Below, piece after piece: positions 12,301 through 23,528 of a stretch of 64,000 nt of DNA. Within the stretch, counting starts at the first letter, position 1, and each line of letters opens with the position of its first letter. The stretch is taken from assembly GCA_945643635.1 (NCBI GenBank), contig CALZFC010000017.1, positions 4,845,001 through 4,909,000 on the forward strand, in the 5' to 3' direction. This DNA comes from Allodiplogaster sudhausi. Lineage: Eukaryota; Nematoda; Chromadorea; Rhabditida; Diplogasteridae. Position numbers and translations under genes: made by a program. The notes beneath the pieces were generated by a model that was given only the letters and a program-made list of their open reading frames with translations, searched no databases and was not told the origin of the DNA.

Positions 12301-13448
12301 GTTCTTGAAGCTTCAGTTCCCACACAACAAATTGAAGTTGTTTGGTGAAGTTTGTTGCTATGCTGAAAACGTTATTTATCTAATGCTTAGGAAAGAGCCA
12401 ATTTTACTACATACACCAATGAGCTTGATGAGTGCAAGAAGTAACAATGGATGAGAGAGAATTCTGGAAGATCTCAAGGTCAGATGCGTGAAATTCCTTT
12501 CGTTTCCTCCGAGCGTTTGCATGATGCTCGACTTGGTGACTGACATCAATCATGCTCCCGAAGTTTTCCGTATTTGGCGCACTTATTATCAATTCTTATT
12601 CTAGGCGACGCAGTCATTTACCCTCGAGGATCACCTTCATCATCGTTTACTATAAAGGAAGCCGACTTTCTGTGAAATTTTTTTTATATTTTCCGAAAAG
12701 GATTCAAGATGGAAAGTGGAACTTAAAGGAATTATCCGGCGAATAATTATACAGTAGCGCTAGAGAACCACTTTGAATGCGCGCGCTCAAAAAGTTGCCT
12801 GTCGCTCGGTCGAGAGAGCATGTGAAATAGGAGGCCGGCTCTGGCCTACCGTAGCTAATTCTCTACCCGCCAGTTTTCACGTTACTATTGCTCAGAATGT
12901 AATGGAAGAAAATCGTTCAAACTTTCTGGATGTATGTTTTACGCCATGATGAACTTGTCCACATAGAACAAAACATACGTTACTTATTCCCCGGATACTT
13001 CCTTTAAGATCGCAAATTTTATGCTCGCATTTCCTTCTATCCTCATCTCAGCAAACACTGAAATCTTTCTGAATGTGAAACGAATCCACTGCTCACATTC
13101 ATATTCCAATATTAAAGGTGCGTTGTGATAAATATTTGTTACAATTATTCACTGAACAGTGAACTTATCAATTCAACTTTTTCTACACATTTTATTTCTT
13201 GACTAGTGGCTTATTGCAACTACAGACAACAATGTGAAAATATATTATGTAATTCATGTCTTCAAGAAAATTATCATGATTTCACAGTTTTATTGGCGCG
13301 AGAGATGCTAGGAACTAAATTTCAAACAATCTTTTATCCGTAGAGAGCGAGGGTGAACAGGTAAGGGGAGCGACTTTTAGATGGCAAACTGCTACGGGGC
13401 TGCGCCTTCCCTGAAAATAACCTTTTATTTCATAAAATTATTTTGATT
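9393..13448. other. repeat-rich intergenic region
   Basis: Apart from the GC-rich possible exon at 10953-11231, I see no supportable gene. At 9840-10330 a moderately GC-rich stretch with TTATATAGAGACAG and no coding frame could be an LTR remnant. At 11513-11575 a block with repeated GGGCC/GGCCC words resembles one at 33046-33160. A CT-rich tract lies at 11380-11440, and a further unexplained mixed-composition patch at 12760-12880. Confidence 0.45.
10953..11231 (-). CDS. possible exon with one membrane segment (unrecognised)
   Basis: A 230-base GC-rich island in AT-rich surroundings is open in more than one minus-strand frame. The frame with the highest GC at third positions contains a hydrophobic Trp-rich segment (NAIWWWLAGLAVPFWF), which would suit a membrane span. 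CACTGCAG upstream could be a 3' splice site. No start, terminal exon or motif is clear, so this may be a non-coding GC island. Confidence 0.25.
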   Translation of the reverse strand: MRYCIGMSLHASSHGFVLLTRRRPHCSTGRGAQPRESRLSAVGSANQNAIWWWLAGLAVPFWFHRDACAGAALSKKLLVQLCYLFLLLLLEY

Positions 13449-14420
13449 TCATAATATCATTTTGATTGTGATATTCAAAATGTTGGGACATTTTCGAGAG
13501 GATAGAGCTGACTTTGGAGAAGAGCCGCGTTCCTTGTGGAGCTCCTCGTTGCCGGGTGAAGGGGAGGACGCGGAGTGGAGAGAGGGAGTGAAGGCGTCCT
13601 TGAGCTGCTCGGCCGTCTCCATCTGGGATACCTCGCAACAGCTCTGCGCGCGCTGCTCCATCTCAGCCTCCTCCTTCACCGTCTCCGGGCCCAGGCTGCA
13701 ATTCATTCTTGATTCCGTTGTCGAAGAGCAAGGAGAGAGAAAGGCCGCACGGGATGTCTGCCTGGCGGGGGCGGCAGCAGACAACCTTCGCGACCGTCGG
13801 GTTCACTTCGGCCAGAGCATGCGACTTGCACTGGCGGCGGCCAGCAATTCCCGCGGGCGCCGGCGTCTTTGCGGGGTCCGTGCTGAATTACTTCTTCCAC
13901 TGCAATCGTTTGTTTCAAGAGATTCTCAATGAATACAAACCAGCGCTTCTTCTTTGGTACGCCCGCAGAAAAAGGCGCGAAGATGGGAGGGATGATCAGA
14001 CGACCCTTGCGGAGGTTGCGGAGAGAGCACGTTGCAGGGGAGAAAGATTCAGGAGTTCTGAAAGCGGAAAGAGAGAAAGAGAGAGAGAAAGAAAGAGAGA
14101 AAGAGAGAGAGCGAGAGAGAGAAGGAGTTCTGGGGAGAGGGAACGGGAGAGAGGAGTGAAAGCAATAAGTGAGTAATTGACAAGAACTCGGACCCAGTTG
14201 CATTCGCTCCGAGTGTCGTCCCCTGAAGCTGCACCGCGTAATTTTCCGCCTCAACTAAAGAAGAAAATGTTTAAATTTGCAAGACTTATTTATTATTGTA
14301 AGCAATTTCTCTGCAAAGAACAAGCTGACCCTGCTGTCGATTCTGAGCGTAAATCCAGTAGACTGCGACTCCTCCCGCGCTCGCTCCGACCAGGAAGGCT
14401 CCGAACAACGACAGTGCCAT
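13449..14420 (-). CDS. 224-aa single-pass membrane protein with Ser/Arg-rich tail (unrecognised)
   Basis: Exons (minus): 14330-14420, 14194-14254, 13941-14057, 13807-13899, 13449-13761. All junction phases agree (1,2,2,2) and the total is 675 bases including the stop. The first exon is preceded directly by CCCCTCTCCAG, a likely trans-splice acceptor, and encodes MALSLFGAFLVGASAGGVAV, a glycine-zipper-like signal anchor. Next come a polar segment, a basic patch (RTPQRRRRPREL) at about 85-100, and an acidic stretch (PETVKEEAEMEQRAQ). The two middle introns are only about 41 and 45 bases. The family is not recognised. The hydrophobic first exon and consistent phases are the main support; the short introns make the middle of the model the weak point. 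Confidence 0.5.
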
Positions 14421-16282
14421 TCCTGGAGAGGGGCTTGTACAAGTTGAAGAAAAGAAAAACAATTCATTTCTAGTTCATACAACTCAAAGAAATTATTCTA
14501 TTGGCGGTAATCTTTAGAAGTCAAACTTTTTGGCAATGGGAAAATCAGCGAATTATTCGCTTCGTTGCCAGGAAGAGAAAGCCTCCGGCCAGCTGCGAAG
14601 AGATGCGAAGGTGGAAATGAAAGAAAAAGAATCGGAAAATCGACTCGTCGACTTAGTAATATTTGGCACTTTAGGAACATTGCCCTAGTAATAAAAATAT
14701 GCATTAATTAACTCTCTTTTCCTCACGTTTTAGCCGCCGTTGTCCTCATCATAAACGAATATGATAAAGAAGGACTCAGCTTCAAGTAACCTCATGAGAC
14801 TATATTACTATTCGCTTCTTTTCTTTTCCATTACTCCAACAATATAGCGCATTGAGCACTGCGATGAGCGAATTTCTAGGCATTTAGGTTTTTTTGCCTC
14901 AGTTTTTTAAAAGAATTTTTATCCCAACAAATCAAAATGTCCTATTTGATACATGAGGCTTCTCTTTAGGAATTGACATGATCCGTTTCCTACTGTATGC
15001 CGAGTCTCTCTACCCGGCAATATTTCGGAAGGCTGTAATTTCTGTTGCGAATATGTTAGGAAAGAGGTTGGCAAAACTCGGAAGCAGTGAGAGTTCGAAC
15101 CCAGGACCACCTACTCGTGAATCGGCTGCCCTTCCACTGAGCTACACTCCCTAAGAGTTCTTCGTTTGTTGCTACTCGGATCACGATTCCATGATCTTTG
15201 GTCCAATGATCAGGAAACCTCGGTTCACACCCACGACAAATGCAGAACGCTTCTAATTTTATGCCAAATTCCCTTTGAATCAAAACAAGCGTGAAAGCTA
15301 GAAATCGCAATCATCTTCATCAATTCTAATATGTTTTTCTCGTTCAATCTCTCTAATTATTTCTGCTCCTTGACCATTTCTAGAATGAAAAACGGGCGAA
15401 GTGGTTTTTACAATTTGGATACCTCAAACTTGGTTAATTAAACCGGGAGGAGCATGGAAGGTTCCAGAAGAAAACTGTTACATACCCACGCTTAGCTCTT
15501 TATTAGTAGTTAGACTTCATTGTAGCAATAATGAACACAGGGTCGCGGATAGAAGCAGTTCAGCCATCACCTCAAGAAACAAATTCTTCGCTGCCGGTTC
15601 TCCTTGCCAGCAAGTCTTTAAATCTTATTGTGAGAAGTAGTATTTAAACACATCTCACCCAAATTTCTAAGTATGTTTCTGCTACATCTCCACTTGCAAA
15701 AGGCCTCGATCCAATGATGTGAATTTCAAGTGTACTACGTTGTCGACTTATTTACACGCGCTCGTTGAAATAATGAAATATTGCCACGAGACACTTTAAC
15801 AGCAATAATGTCAGAGATACAAAAGCAAAAAGTGCATTTTTTCATCTCATTATAATCAGCTAACAAAGGCATACAGTAGGTAATGGGTAATAGAAGAATC
15901 TGTCACTCGCTTTTTGTCTATATAGATTCATAAATACAATAATGATGTAACAACATTTAGAGTGACTTTGGCAAATAAATGAAGACGCGGAAAAAGGGAT
16001 GAATGGACTGTGTTTAAAAAAATCATCATTTTGTATGCGACGGCTATATGTTATTCGTTGTTTTTGTACTCATTTCTTTTTCTCTGAACAATTTGACCCG
16101 CGAAACGGACGAGGCTCGAAATGTTTTACACTTTGGAAGGAGTCCAACCAGCGCTAGTCGATACTCGCTGCTGCAGTGATTAAGTATTCGTGAACACTAA
16201 AGTCTTAGATTTGTACTAATACACGTTATTTGAGAGTACGGATAATAAATATAAGGATTTGAATATGCAAGACTTATAAATA
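14421..16282. other. intergenic with tRNA-like repeat and start of a duplicated segment
   Basis: No gene is supported. The 14498-14704 frame on the minus strand and 15401-15640 on the plus strand lack motifs and bias. The segment from about 15850 to 16280 is the left part of the duplication that also carries the receptor gene, with a matching copy at about 20250-20490. Confidence 0.45.
15090..15152 (-). repeat. tRNA-derived SINE-like element or tRNA relic
   Basis: On the minus strand an A-box-like word (TAGCTCAGTGG, complement of 15134-15144) is followed about 40 bases later by a B-box-like word (GGTTCGAACTC, complement of about 15091-15101). The T-stem halves do not pair and no acceptor stem closes, so a functional tRNA is unlikely. 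A tRNA-derived SINE head or a decayed tRNA fits better. Confidence 0.6.
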
Positions 16283-17871
16283 TTATTTATACACAAAGTA
16301 GAATCCGATCGATCCTTTTTTCAAGCAAGAAAAATTCTTGTCAGTTATTCGAAATGTGAACCTCGTAACATAAAAGATGAACACGTTCGCGCACAGAGAC
16401 GTGTTGACAAAGATGCCCGAGAACAGCCCAATGATCACCTGAATGAGAAATCAATGATGTCATCCATGGACAGCAACCTTTAAAAAAAATATATTTTGAG
16501 TGCAATGAATCTATCTAACTAATCTTTCTCACTGACACTCCAAATGCTGCTGATGTCGACGAATAGAATGTTGAGCATGCCAATGGCGAAAGTCAACGTC
16601 CACCCTCCGGCGACTGCGAATGCTACGATTCGCAATGAACGGAAGATTCGCGTCGCGCTTTGGCCAAAGTCTGTCACAATTCTTTTTTGTTGATCGATTG
16701 ATAATGATATAAAATTAATCAATAATACTAATATTATTATTATTATTGATTAATAATATTTATAAGCAAAAACAAAATAAAACAAGCCACCTAGTTTTCG
16801 CAAATTCTGAGCAACCATCGCATAAACGAGCAGCGTGAGGAAATTGATTAATAGAGTGCCGTAAATGAAGATGTAGCGTGCATTTCTGCGAAAGACCTCA
16901 GGGATGGCGCATACGATTTGCCTTTAAAGTTATTATTTAAAAAAAGAAATACAAGTTGATGTTCAATACATATGTACATATATAACGGTTATAAAAAGTC
17001 TATAAAGGAACAACAATTTCTTTATTTTAATCACAAAAAACCCACTCATCAGGTAGCTGGCTCCAAGTGAATATGAGGCAGCAAATAATGTAGCTTACAA
17101 TTATAGCAAGTTGAATCGCGAGATAATATCGGTTGTTCTTTATTTTGTAACTGAATTCAAGTATTCAGAGCTAGAATCTGTCTTCACATTCTATTTCGAC
17201 CATTATATTCATTTGCTCAATCTTTTGTTTCTCTTTCTGAATAGCAATTTAAATGATGGACATTCATAATAAGAAGAAAGCATATTTCTGACAAGTGTAT
17301 AAAAACACAGCTGAGCAATCGATCGATTGAAATTGAAAGCATCGAGAAAGATCCACCGAGCAAGCCAATCAGTGGAATTATCTGAAAAATGCCACTCTAC
17401 TCCTCTAATCTGATTCTTCCCTCTTTTAGAAAATTTCCGTGCAGTTGTTACTGCGTCTTTCGAAATTTCAAATTTTGTCAAGTAATACAAATATTAAAAA
17501 TAGAAAAAAATAGTCTACTACTGTGCTGCCCTCCAAATCTCGTAGTAAAACTGACCAAAAAATGGAAGCATTCCATAGCAGGAATGACTTGAATGCCAGC
17601 AAAGAAGTTGTAGATCATTGGAAGATGTCCGAGGAGGTGGACTCCATCGAGAACAGAACAGACGGCGATGAGAATGTTGCAGGGGCCGTGGAGGGATCTG
17701 ATCGAGCGTGCTTTCAAAAGTAGATTAATATCGTTCTTGTTCCAACAACATTTATAAAAATTACCTGTTCCTTACAGTAGCAACCAATATCAACGTGTTT
17801 CCGACAAGACCGACAATGACGAATAATATAAAGATGGAAATGAGCGCGTTGAGCAGGAAGTTGACGTCCAT
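16283..17871 (-). CDS. serpentine chemoreceptor (SRSX-like 7TM GPCR), copy A
   Basis: Seven exons (minus): 17765-17871, 17556-17697, 17293-17381, 17046-17150, 16791-16921, 16537-16670, 16283-16438; all phases agree, giving 287 aa. TM1 is in exon 1 (FILFVIVGLVGNTLILVATV), with the conserved GN. TM2 carries NILIAVCSVLDG. Exon 3 holds TM3 ending ISIDRLLS, the DRY-equivalent. Exon 4 holds TM4, exon 5 TM5, and exon 6 TM6 (IVAFAVAGGW). Exon 7 holds TM7 ending ANVFIFYVTR, typical of nematode SRSX and related rhodopsin-like receptors. Such receptors usually act in the cilia of sensory neurons, an inference from the family. Copy B at 20495-22310 has the same exon lengths except the last. Family assignment beyond nematode serpentine receptor is moderate. 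Confidence 0.85.
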
Positions 17872-18148
17872 TTGTGGAGCGAATCAATTTGCTGAAGTAT
17901 TACCAGAATTTGCAATGGATCGAGCTAGAGATCATATGGTGAGAATGAATTTGCTGAACTTGAAACTGGTGCCAAATCCGTATGCACATTTGCAATGAAC
18001 CGAGCTACAGATCTTGCATACCGTTTATTTTTCCTATTTTTTGTTTGTATTCTTAAAACATCCCTCTCAAAGCAGATATCTAAGTACATATACAGACATC
18101 ATGCCTGAGCTGAGACAACGAAGAAAAACCGCCTAACCACGTCTTGAA

Positions 18149-18337
18149 TCACAAATGAGTTCCCAGGATGTTGATGATATAAAAAAAATAGCCATAAACT
18201 AGGAGTCTCAGAGGAACGAACTTCCTTGTTTCTATGTTTGTTGGGTCATTCCGGTTCTTCAGGGCGACTTGCAAGCCTACAACGAACGTGGTTGCAAGGA
18301 CCAATTTGTATGTGGGACCGATAGATTGACTTTTTCT
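18149..18337 (-). pseudogene. membrane-protein exon fragment co-duplicated with the receptor (copy A)
   Basis: A 63-codon exon-like frame starts after TTCATAG and ends in a stop. It contains GPTYKLVLATTFVVGLQVAL, a membrane-span-like stretch, then KNRNDPTN and RKFVPLRLLV. A truncated relative lies at 22555-22674, at a similar distance from the second receptor, so this fragment belongs to the duplicated unit. I see no other exons of the parent gene nearby and do not recognise the family. Confidence 0.4.
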
Positions 18338-19346
18338 CTATGAATTCCTCAAACAATTCTGACTTTTCAATCTGCATGGTCTCCTCCCATCTCGCAGCAA
18401 ATTAGAAAGGACACAACAGATCGCATATTATCTGATGTGAGAGACGTGCAAGGGTGGAGGGAATTGCAGAATCACCTTTGACATAATAAAACTACACTCT
18501 TGAGCAAGAACTGATAAGCCATTCGCAGAAAACGAACGATATTTGCATGAGAATCTTCCTATTTGAGAGAGAAAAACGGAGCGTGGTAATGATTGTAAAT
18601 GTGTAAAGTATGAAATATGATGGAAAAACACTTTCGCGCTCAGTCCAAAGGCTAAAAAGCGACCTAATATATAGCGATTAAATAAAAAATTCTGTAGTTT
18701 TCTGAATATTTCCGAGAGGCAAACTTAAGGACTTACATATTTTGAACTCAAAACTTTAGGTAGGAATGGTTAGTGCTACTTGTGATTTATATACTTTCAC
18801 TCACATAGATTAGCATTTTTATTAGCACAGTTGTGCGAATAAAAGATCCCTTCCGTTACCTACGGAAATTGTGGAAAATAGACTTGTAAATTTGCACAAT
18901 GCAAAATAATGCAAATTAAGTCACTTATGTAAGAGTAGAGGTCCCAAAAGTACCCTTCAGGACTAACTGATTGGGCACTCTGTTGAATGGCTAAGAGTTC
19001 TAAACAAGTTTTATATAGGATCTCTAGGCAGCAACGAGTTCTTTAGAAGGTTTTGTTCTTGTTAAGTCCTGCTCCGCTGTGAGATTTCATCGCTCGCTTC
19101 TTCGTCGAATGCGCTTCCATTGCGCATGTTCTCATAGTGGCGGCGCCGTGCATCTCACAAGTGGCGACTCTGACTTCGCCAAAGGCGTGGCTGCATTCAG
19201 TTAGAAGCGCTACTTTGTTAATCGATCAACATTCATTCATTCACATTTATCTCCCCTGATCAATTCATCTTCACACTTGGTAATTTAACTAGATTCTTCA
19301 AACACAACAGAGCTTTAACAGAGCACGAGTCCAATTTTTTTCCATG

Positions 19347-19395
19347 CCAATTTTCCTGACCATTGTTACCGGGTCTCTCTAAATCTCTCTCTCTC
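19347..19395. repeat. dispersed repeat family A, short copy
   Basis: This 49-base piece (AATTTTCCTGACCATTG, then TCTCTCTAAAT) matches the left half of the copies at 7952-8060 and 51139-51250. The rest of the element is missing. Confidence 0.5.
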
Positions 19396-19499
19396 TCATT
19401 TGTGGCAGAGAAAAAGGTGCATAACTTTTTGACTCCTTTAACATAACATTTAGTAGCCTCGAACACTTGACGGCAGCTTCACTTTTTGCTCATTGCCAG

Positions 19500-19715
19500 A
19501 TGACGTCATCAAAGGCGGTGTTTGCCTTTTTCCAGGTGGCGGACGAGGTGCTGCTGCTCGGCGTCCCGGTCGCGCTTCTCTTCATGATCAACTGCTCGAT
19601 CGGCTCCACCAAGACAATGTTGGCGGCCAAGAAACGCGCGCATCGACACGCGGTGCCGGCGCGCATAGAATTACTAATGGATAGCAATCACCCGCCAACC
19701 AATGCATTCTTATAA
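19500..19715 (+). CDS. 71-aa membrane protein (unrecognised)
   Basis: The ATG follows TTGCTCATTGCCAG immediately, a good candidate trans-splice acceptor, so this may be a complete single-exon gene. The frame is 72 codons with the stop and strongly GC-biased at third positions, unlike its flanks. A hydrophobic segment at about 15-32 (VLLLGVPVALLFMINCSIG) is followed by a basic region (KKRAHRHAVPAR). No family is recognised. Alternatively TTTTTCCAG at about 19527-19535 is an ordinary 3' splice site and only the part after it is coding. Confidence 0.45.
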   Translation: MTSSKAVFAFFQVADEVLLLGVPVALLFMINCSIGSTKTMLAAKKRAHRHAVPARIELLMDSNHPPTNAFL

Positions 19716-20494
19716 GTCAATAAGGACAAAGCAATCAATAAGTTTTTATCTTACAGTAAATATGTACTAATGTAAGTTGTTTGCTGGAGAATGATAGCGT
19801 TCCTGTGTTTTCGTATGCCGTGTTCCGCAATCTTTCATTTCCGTTTTTAAATATTTTTATGGAAGGTAAACAGAATGGTTACCACCACCACGATTGCTTC
19901 CAAGAGAGGAAGAGGCCAGAATAAAGCAGCAAAGTAAACAGAAGAAAAATGTTAAGTGAGTGAAAGAGACGGTGAGAGTTAAAAAGCAATGAGAGAGAGA
20001 AAGAATTGAGTGTGAAAGAAAAAGAGAAAGTGAGAGAAAGAGAGATAAAAATATAGTCAAAGTGAGCAAAGAAGCATCATAAATGGAACATGACACCTTC
20101 TTTGTCATGAATATAAAATGCAGAGTTCAGTATGTCCATAATATCTCTATACAAACTGTGAATTTCTAGAGTAATACGGCTTTGAAAGACAAATATTCCA
20201 CCATAAATGTTAGAGATACAATAGTCTAGAGTGTATTTTTGTCTTCTCTTTATCATCTGTTAACAAAGGCGAGCAATAAGTAATAGCAGAATCTGTCCAA
20301 AGCTTTATGCTGTTTTTAATAAACATTGTTGCATATTGATGATTATATGCCATTCGTTATTTTTGTACTCGTTACTCGCGAAACGGTCGACACTCGAAAG
20401 GTTTTACACTTTGGAAGAAGGTCGCCCAGCGCTAGTCGATACTCGCTGCTGGAATGATTAAGTATTCGTAAACATTTAAACGTGTTTGTTGATG
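19716..20494. other. intergenic, repeat copies
   Basis: Contains a GA-rich tract (about 19965-20045), one copy of a three-copy repeat (20088-20250), and the left end of the receptor duplication from about 20250. No gene is visible. Confidence 0.45.
20088..20250. repeat. dispersed repeat family B, copy 1
   Basis: The order CTTCTTTGT, AAAATGCA, TATGTCCATAATATCTCTATA is shared with 22866-22990 and, in part, with 23529-23650. Divergence is moderate. No coding content is seen. Confidence 0.55.
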
Positions 20495-22310
20495 TTACAC
20501 TGTAATTCCAAATTCGAACCTCGTGGCATAAAAGATGAAGACATTCGTGCACATTGCCGTATTGACAAAGATGCCCGAGAACAGCCCAATGATCATCTGC
20601 ACGAGAAATTATGAACCTCTAAACAGCCTTTTCCTCATTTTAACGGAAGGCGATCACGGAAAATGTAAAAACTAAAAATTTTCAGACAGGGAAATAGCAC
20701 GGGGTAAAGTCGTAAACGGAACATTAATTATTTTTAATTATTTTTTGGTGATCGTTCTCCATTAGAGTGCTACGAATCTGGCTGGCTAAAAATGATTTCT
20801 CACTGACACTCCAAAGGCTGTTGATGTCGACGAAGAGAATGTTGAGCAAGCCAATAGTAAAAGTCGACGTCCACCCTCCAGCGACTGCGAATGCAACAAT
20901 TCGCAAAGAACGGAAGATGCGCTCCACGCTTTGGAGAAATTCTGTCACAATGATTGTTTTGTTGTTGATGAATAATTATATTAGATTAATAATGATAAAG
21001 TTAATTTGATAATAGTGATATTAATCAGAATATTAATAAAAATAACAACAAAAAGTAGCTAGCCACCTAGTTTTCGCAATTTATGAGCAACCATCGCATA
21101 GACGAGCAACGTGAGAAAGTTGATTAGAAGAGTGCCATAAATGAAGGGATAGCGTGCATTACTGCGAAAGACCTCAGGAATGGCGCATACGATTTGCCTT
21201 TAAAGTTATTGTATTATAAAAGAATATATAAATTTGTTTTTGAAAAAAAAATATTACAAGAAGTTTAAAAATAAAAATAATTTTTTTTAATAATTACAAG
21301 AGAAACGTACTCGTTTGGTAGCTGGCTCCAAGTGAAAATGAGGCAGCAAATAACGTAGATTATAATTACAGCAAGTTGAATTGCAAGATAATATCGGTTG
21401 TTCTTTATTTTGTAGCTAAATTCAAGTATTCAGAGCAAGAATCAGTCTTCACTTTCTATTTCGTGTATTCTCGCTTTTTTTGAATTGCTTACTTCCAATT
21501 AATTCTTAAATGAAGGTTATTCATAATAAGATCAAAGCTTATTTCTGACAAGTGCGCAAATACGCAGCTGAGCAGTCGATCGATTGAAATTGAAAACATC
21601 GAAAAACATCCATCGAGCAAGCCAATCAGAGGAATTACCTGAAAACTGCATACTTGTCCTCAAATAGAATGCCTCCCTTTTTTAAATGTATTCATTTATT
21701 CATATATCAGTTCAATGACCTGACCACAGTTAACAGTATCACATGAAAAACTTTACGTTGTGGGAAAAAACAATGTGAATAATAATAATTATGATAATAA
21801 TAGAATGGGAGTTGTCAAAACTGCGTCAGTCTCCATTTTAAAAATATAAATTTGTAGTCTACTATTGCGTTTCAAATCTTGTATTAAACTCTAACCAAAA
21901 AATGGAAGCATTCCATAGCAGGAATGACTTGAATGCCAGCAAAGAAGTTGTAGATCATTGGAAGATGTCCGAAGAGGTGGACTCCATCGAGAACAGAACA
22001 GACGGCGATGAGAATGTTGCAGGGGCCGTGGAGGGATCTGATCGAGCGTGCTTTCAAAAGTAAATCAAAAACATATTTTCCTTCAAGCAAAATTTGTATT
22101 TATCTACTTTTGAAAGAACGATTTTTTTTTTCATACAATAAGTTCTTTTTAAGTAATTCACACACAAAATTGAACGAACAAATTGAAAATGAAATATTCT
22201 TACTTGTTCCTTAAAGTAGCAACCAAAATCAACGTGTTTCCGATAAGACTGACCATGACGAATAATATATAGATGGAAATGAGCGCGTTCAGCAGAAAGA
22301 TGATGTCCAT
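20495..22310 (-). CDS. serpentine chemoreceptor (SRSX-like 7TM GPCR), copy B
   Basis: Exons (minus): 22204-22310, 21896-22037, 21550-21638, 21311-21415, 21067-21197, 20808-20941, 20495-20596; phases agree, 269 aa. The first six exons have exactly the lengths found in copy A, and the coding text is very similar: GNTLILVATL in TM1, ISIDRLLS after TM3, AFAVAGGW in TM6. The last exon ends 18 codons earlier, after TNVFIFYATR, so the cytoplasmic tail is nearly absent. The TM2-TM3 exon 2 is almost identical to copy A, which suggests recent duplication or gene conversion. Introns differ more than exons, as expected if both genes are under constraint. Confidence 0.85.
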
Positions 22311-22554
22311 TTATCGAGAGAATCAATTTGCTGAAGTATTACCAGAATTGGCAATGGATCGAGCTTGAGATCTTGCAATTTTATTTATTTAGAGAGCCAT
22401 TCTGTAATGGTCCAGGCATGGGGTCTTTACCGAGTACCAAGTTTTCAGCAAAATAAAATTTAAAAAAAACTCCCTTCAGGAAATGATGAAAAGTAAGCTG
22501 AATTTTTGAATAAGCGTACCGTTTACCACCACGAATATTTTTCGAATAGCAACA

Positions 22555-22674
22555 AATTGAGTTTCCAAGGTATTGAGGATATATGAAATAGTCATGAACT
22601 AGGAATGCCAGTGGAACAAACTTCCTAAAATTTTTATTAGTTGGGAGATTGCGGTTCTTCAGGGCGGCTAGACC
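22555..22674 (-). pseudogene. membrane-protein exon fragment co-duplicated with the receptor (copy B, truncated)
   Basis: The frame reads GLAALKNRNLPTN then RKFVPLAFLV, matching the exon fragment at 18149-18337. The upstream half of that exon is missing and is replaced by sequence that runs into a GA tract. This is consistent with decay after duplication. Confidence 0.4.
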
Positions 22675-22865
22675 CAAAAATATTTTTTAGGTAAGGGAAG
22701 AAGCAGAATGGATAGAAATTGCCACAGAGAGAGAGAGAGTGGTGGAGAGAGAAAGAAAAGCTAGAGAGAGAGACATAGAAAGGGAGGGATATCAAAGCGA
22801 GAGAAAGAAAGACAAAGTGAGAAAAGAGAGAACCAACATATTCAAAGTGAACATAGAAGTTCAAG

Positions 22866-22990
22866 ATACACTTGAATATGGCACATTCTTTGTTATTATT
22901 ACAAAATGCAGATACATATGTCCACAATATCTCTATATACCATGTGAATACCAAAAGGATTACGTTCTTATTATACACTGTTTATTTTCC
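22866..22990. repeat. dispersed repeat family B, copy 2
   Basis: Contains CACTTGAATATGGCACATTC, TTTGTTATTATTACAAAATGC and ATGTCCACAATATCTCTATA. It corresponds in order to copies at 20088-20250 and 23529-23650. Confidence 0.6.
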
Positions 22991-23159
22991 TGCGAATTCC
23001 CACTTCGTAGAAATAATGTAATATTTCCAGACGTATTGACATTGAGTCAAAAATGTCGGATGGTGAGATACAAGCACTTTTTGATGACCACGCGAGGGAC
23101 AAAGCTGCAAAGGTGTCCATGACCATAGAGATTTGTTTTCTTTATTTGCATGGGACCAT

Positions 23160-23179
23160 GTCTTAGACATGTCTAAGAC
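23160..23179. repeat. perfect 20-bp palindrome
   Basis: GTCTTAGACATGTCTAAGAC equals its own reverse complement. Just downstream GTCCAGGACATGT (about 23195) and ATGTCCTGGAC (about 23248) form a second, looped inverted repeat. This may be the core of a small inverted-repeat element. Confidence 0.7.
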
Positions 23180-23528
23180 CCCACGTGGATGTGTCCAGGA
23201 CATGTGCCCGTTTTATTCTGAAAAGGTCATCATCGATTGTCAGTGAAATGTCCTGGACAAAAGATTGATGTCACGTTTGATCTCGTTGGTTCACCTTTTC
23301 TAATTTTAGAAATTATTATTCAATGATTTCATCTCTTCTTTAGTTGTATAACTTTCGAAGTATGTTTTCTCACTTTGTTTTTAAATTAAGAAATGCTTGG
23401 TCGCCATGAAAAATAATTTTATATTTATTTTGAAGGCTAAAAATGTTTTCAGGGAAGCGAAGAAGCGTAATTTCAATCTTGCTTCTTACAATTAGAGCGG
23501 GCACGGTCAGAAAGTGTCACAAGTTTCG

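Larger units (their letters stand above)
17872..19499. other. intergenic with duplicated gene fragment
   Basis: Apart from the duplicated fragment at 18149-18337 and repeat copies, nothing is supportable. A GC-rich minus-strand frame near 19060-19230, with an internal ATG and about 50 codons, has decent codon bias but no start or splice context. It could be a regulatory GC patch. Confidence 0.4.

Noticed and set aside
19060..19230. Short GC-rich minus-strand frame with CEMHGAATMRTCAMEAHSTK
   Set aside because: About 50 codons, no start before mid-frame and no convincing splice sites; kept only as a composition anomaly.
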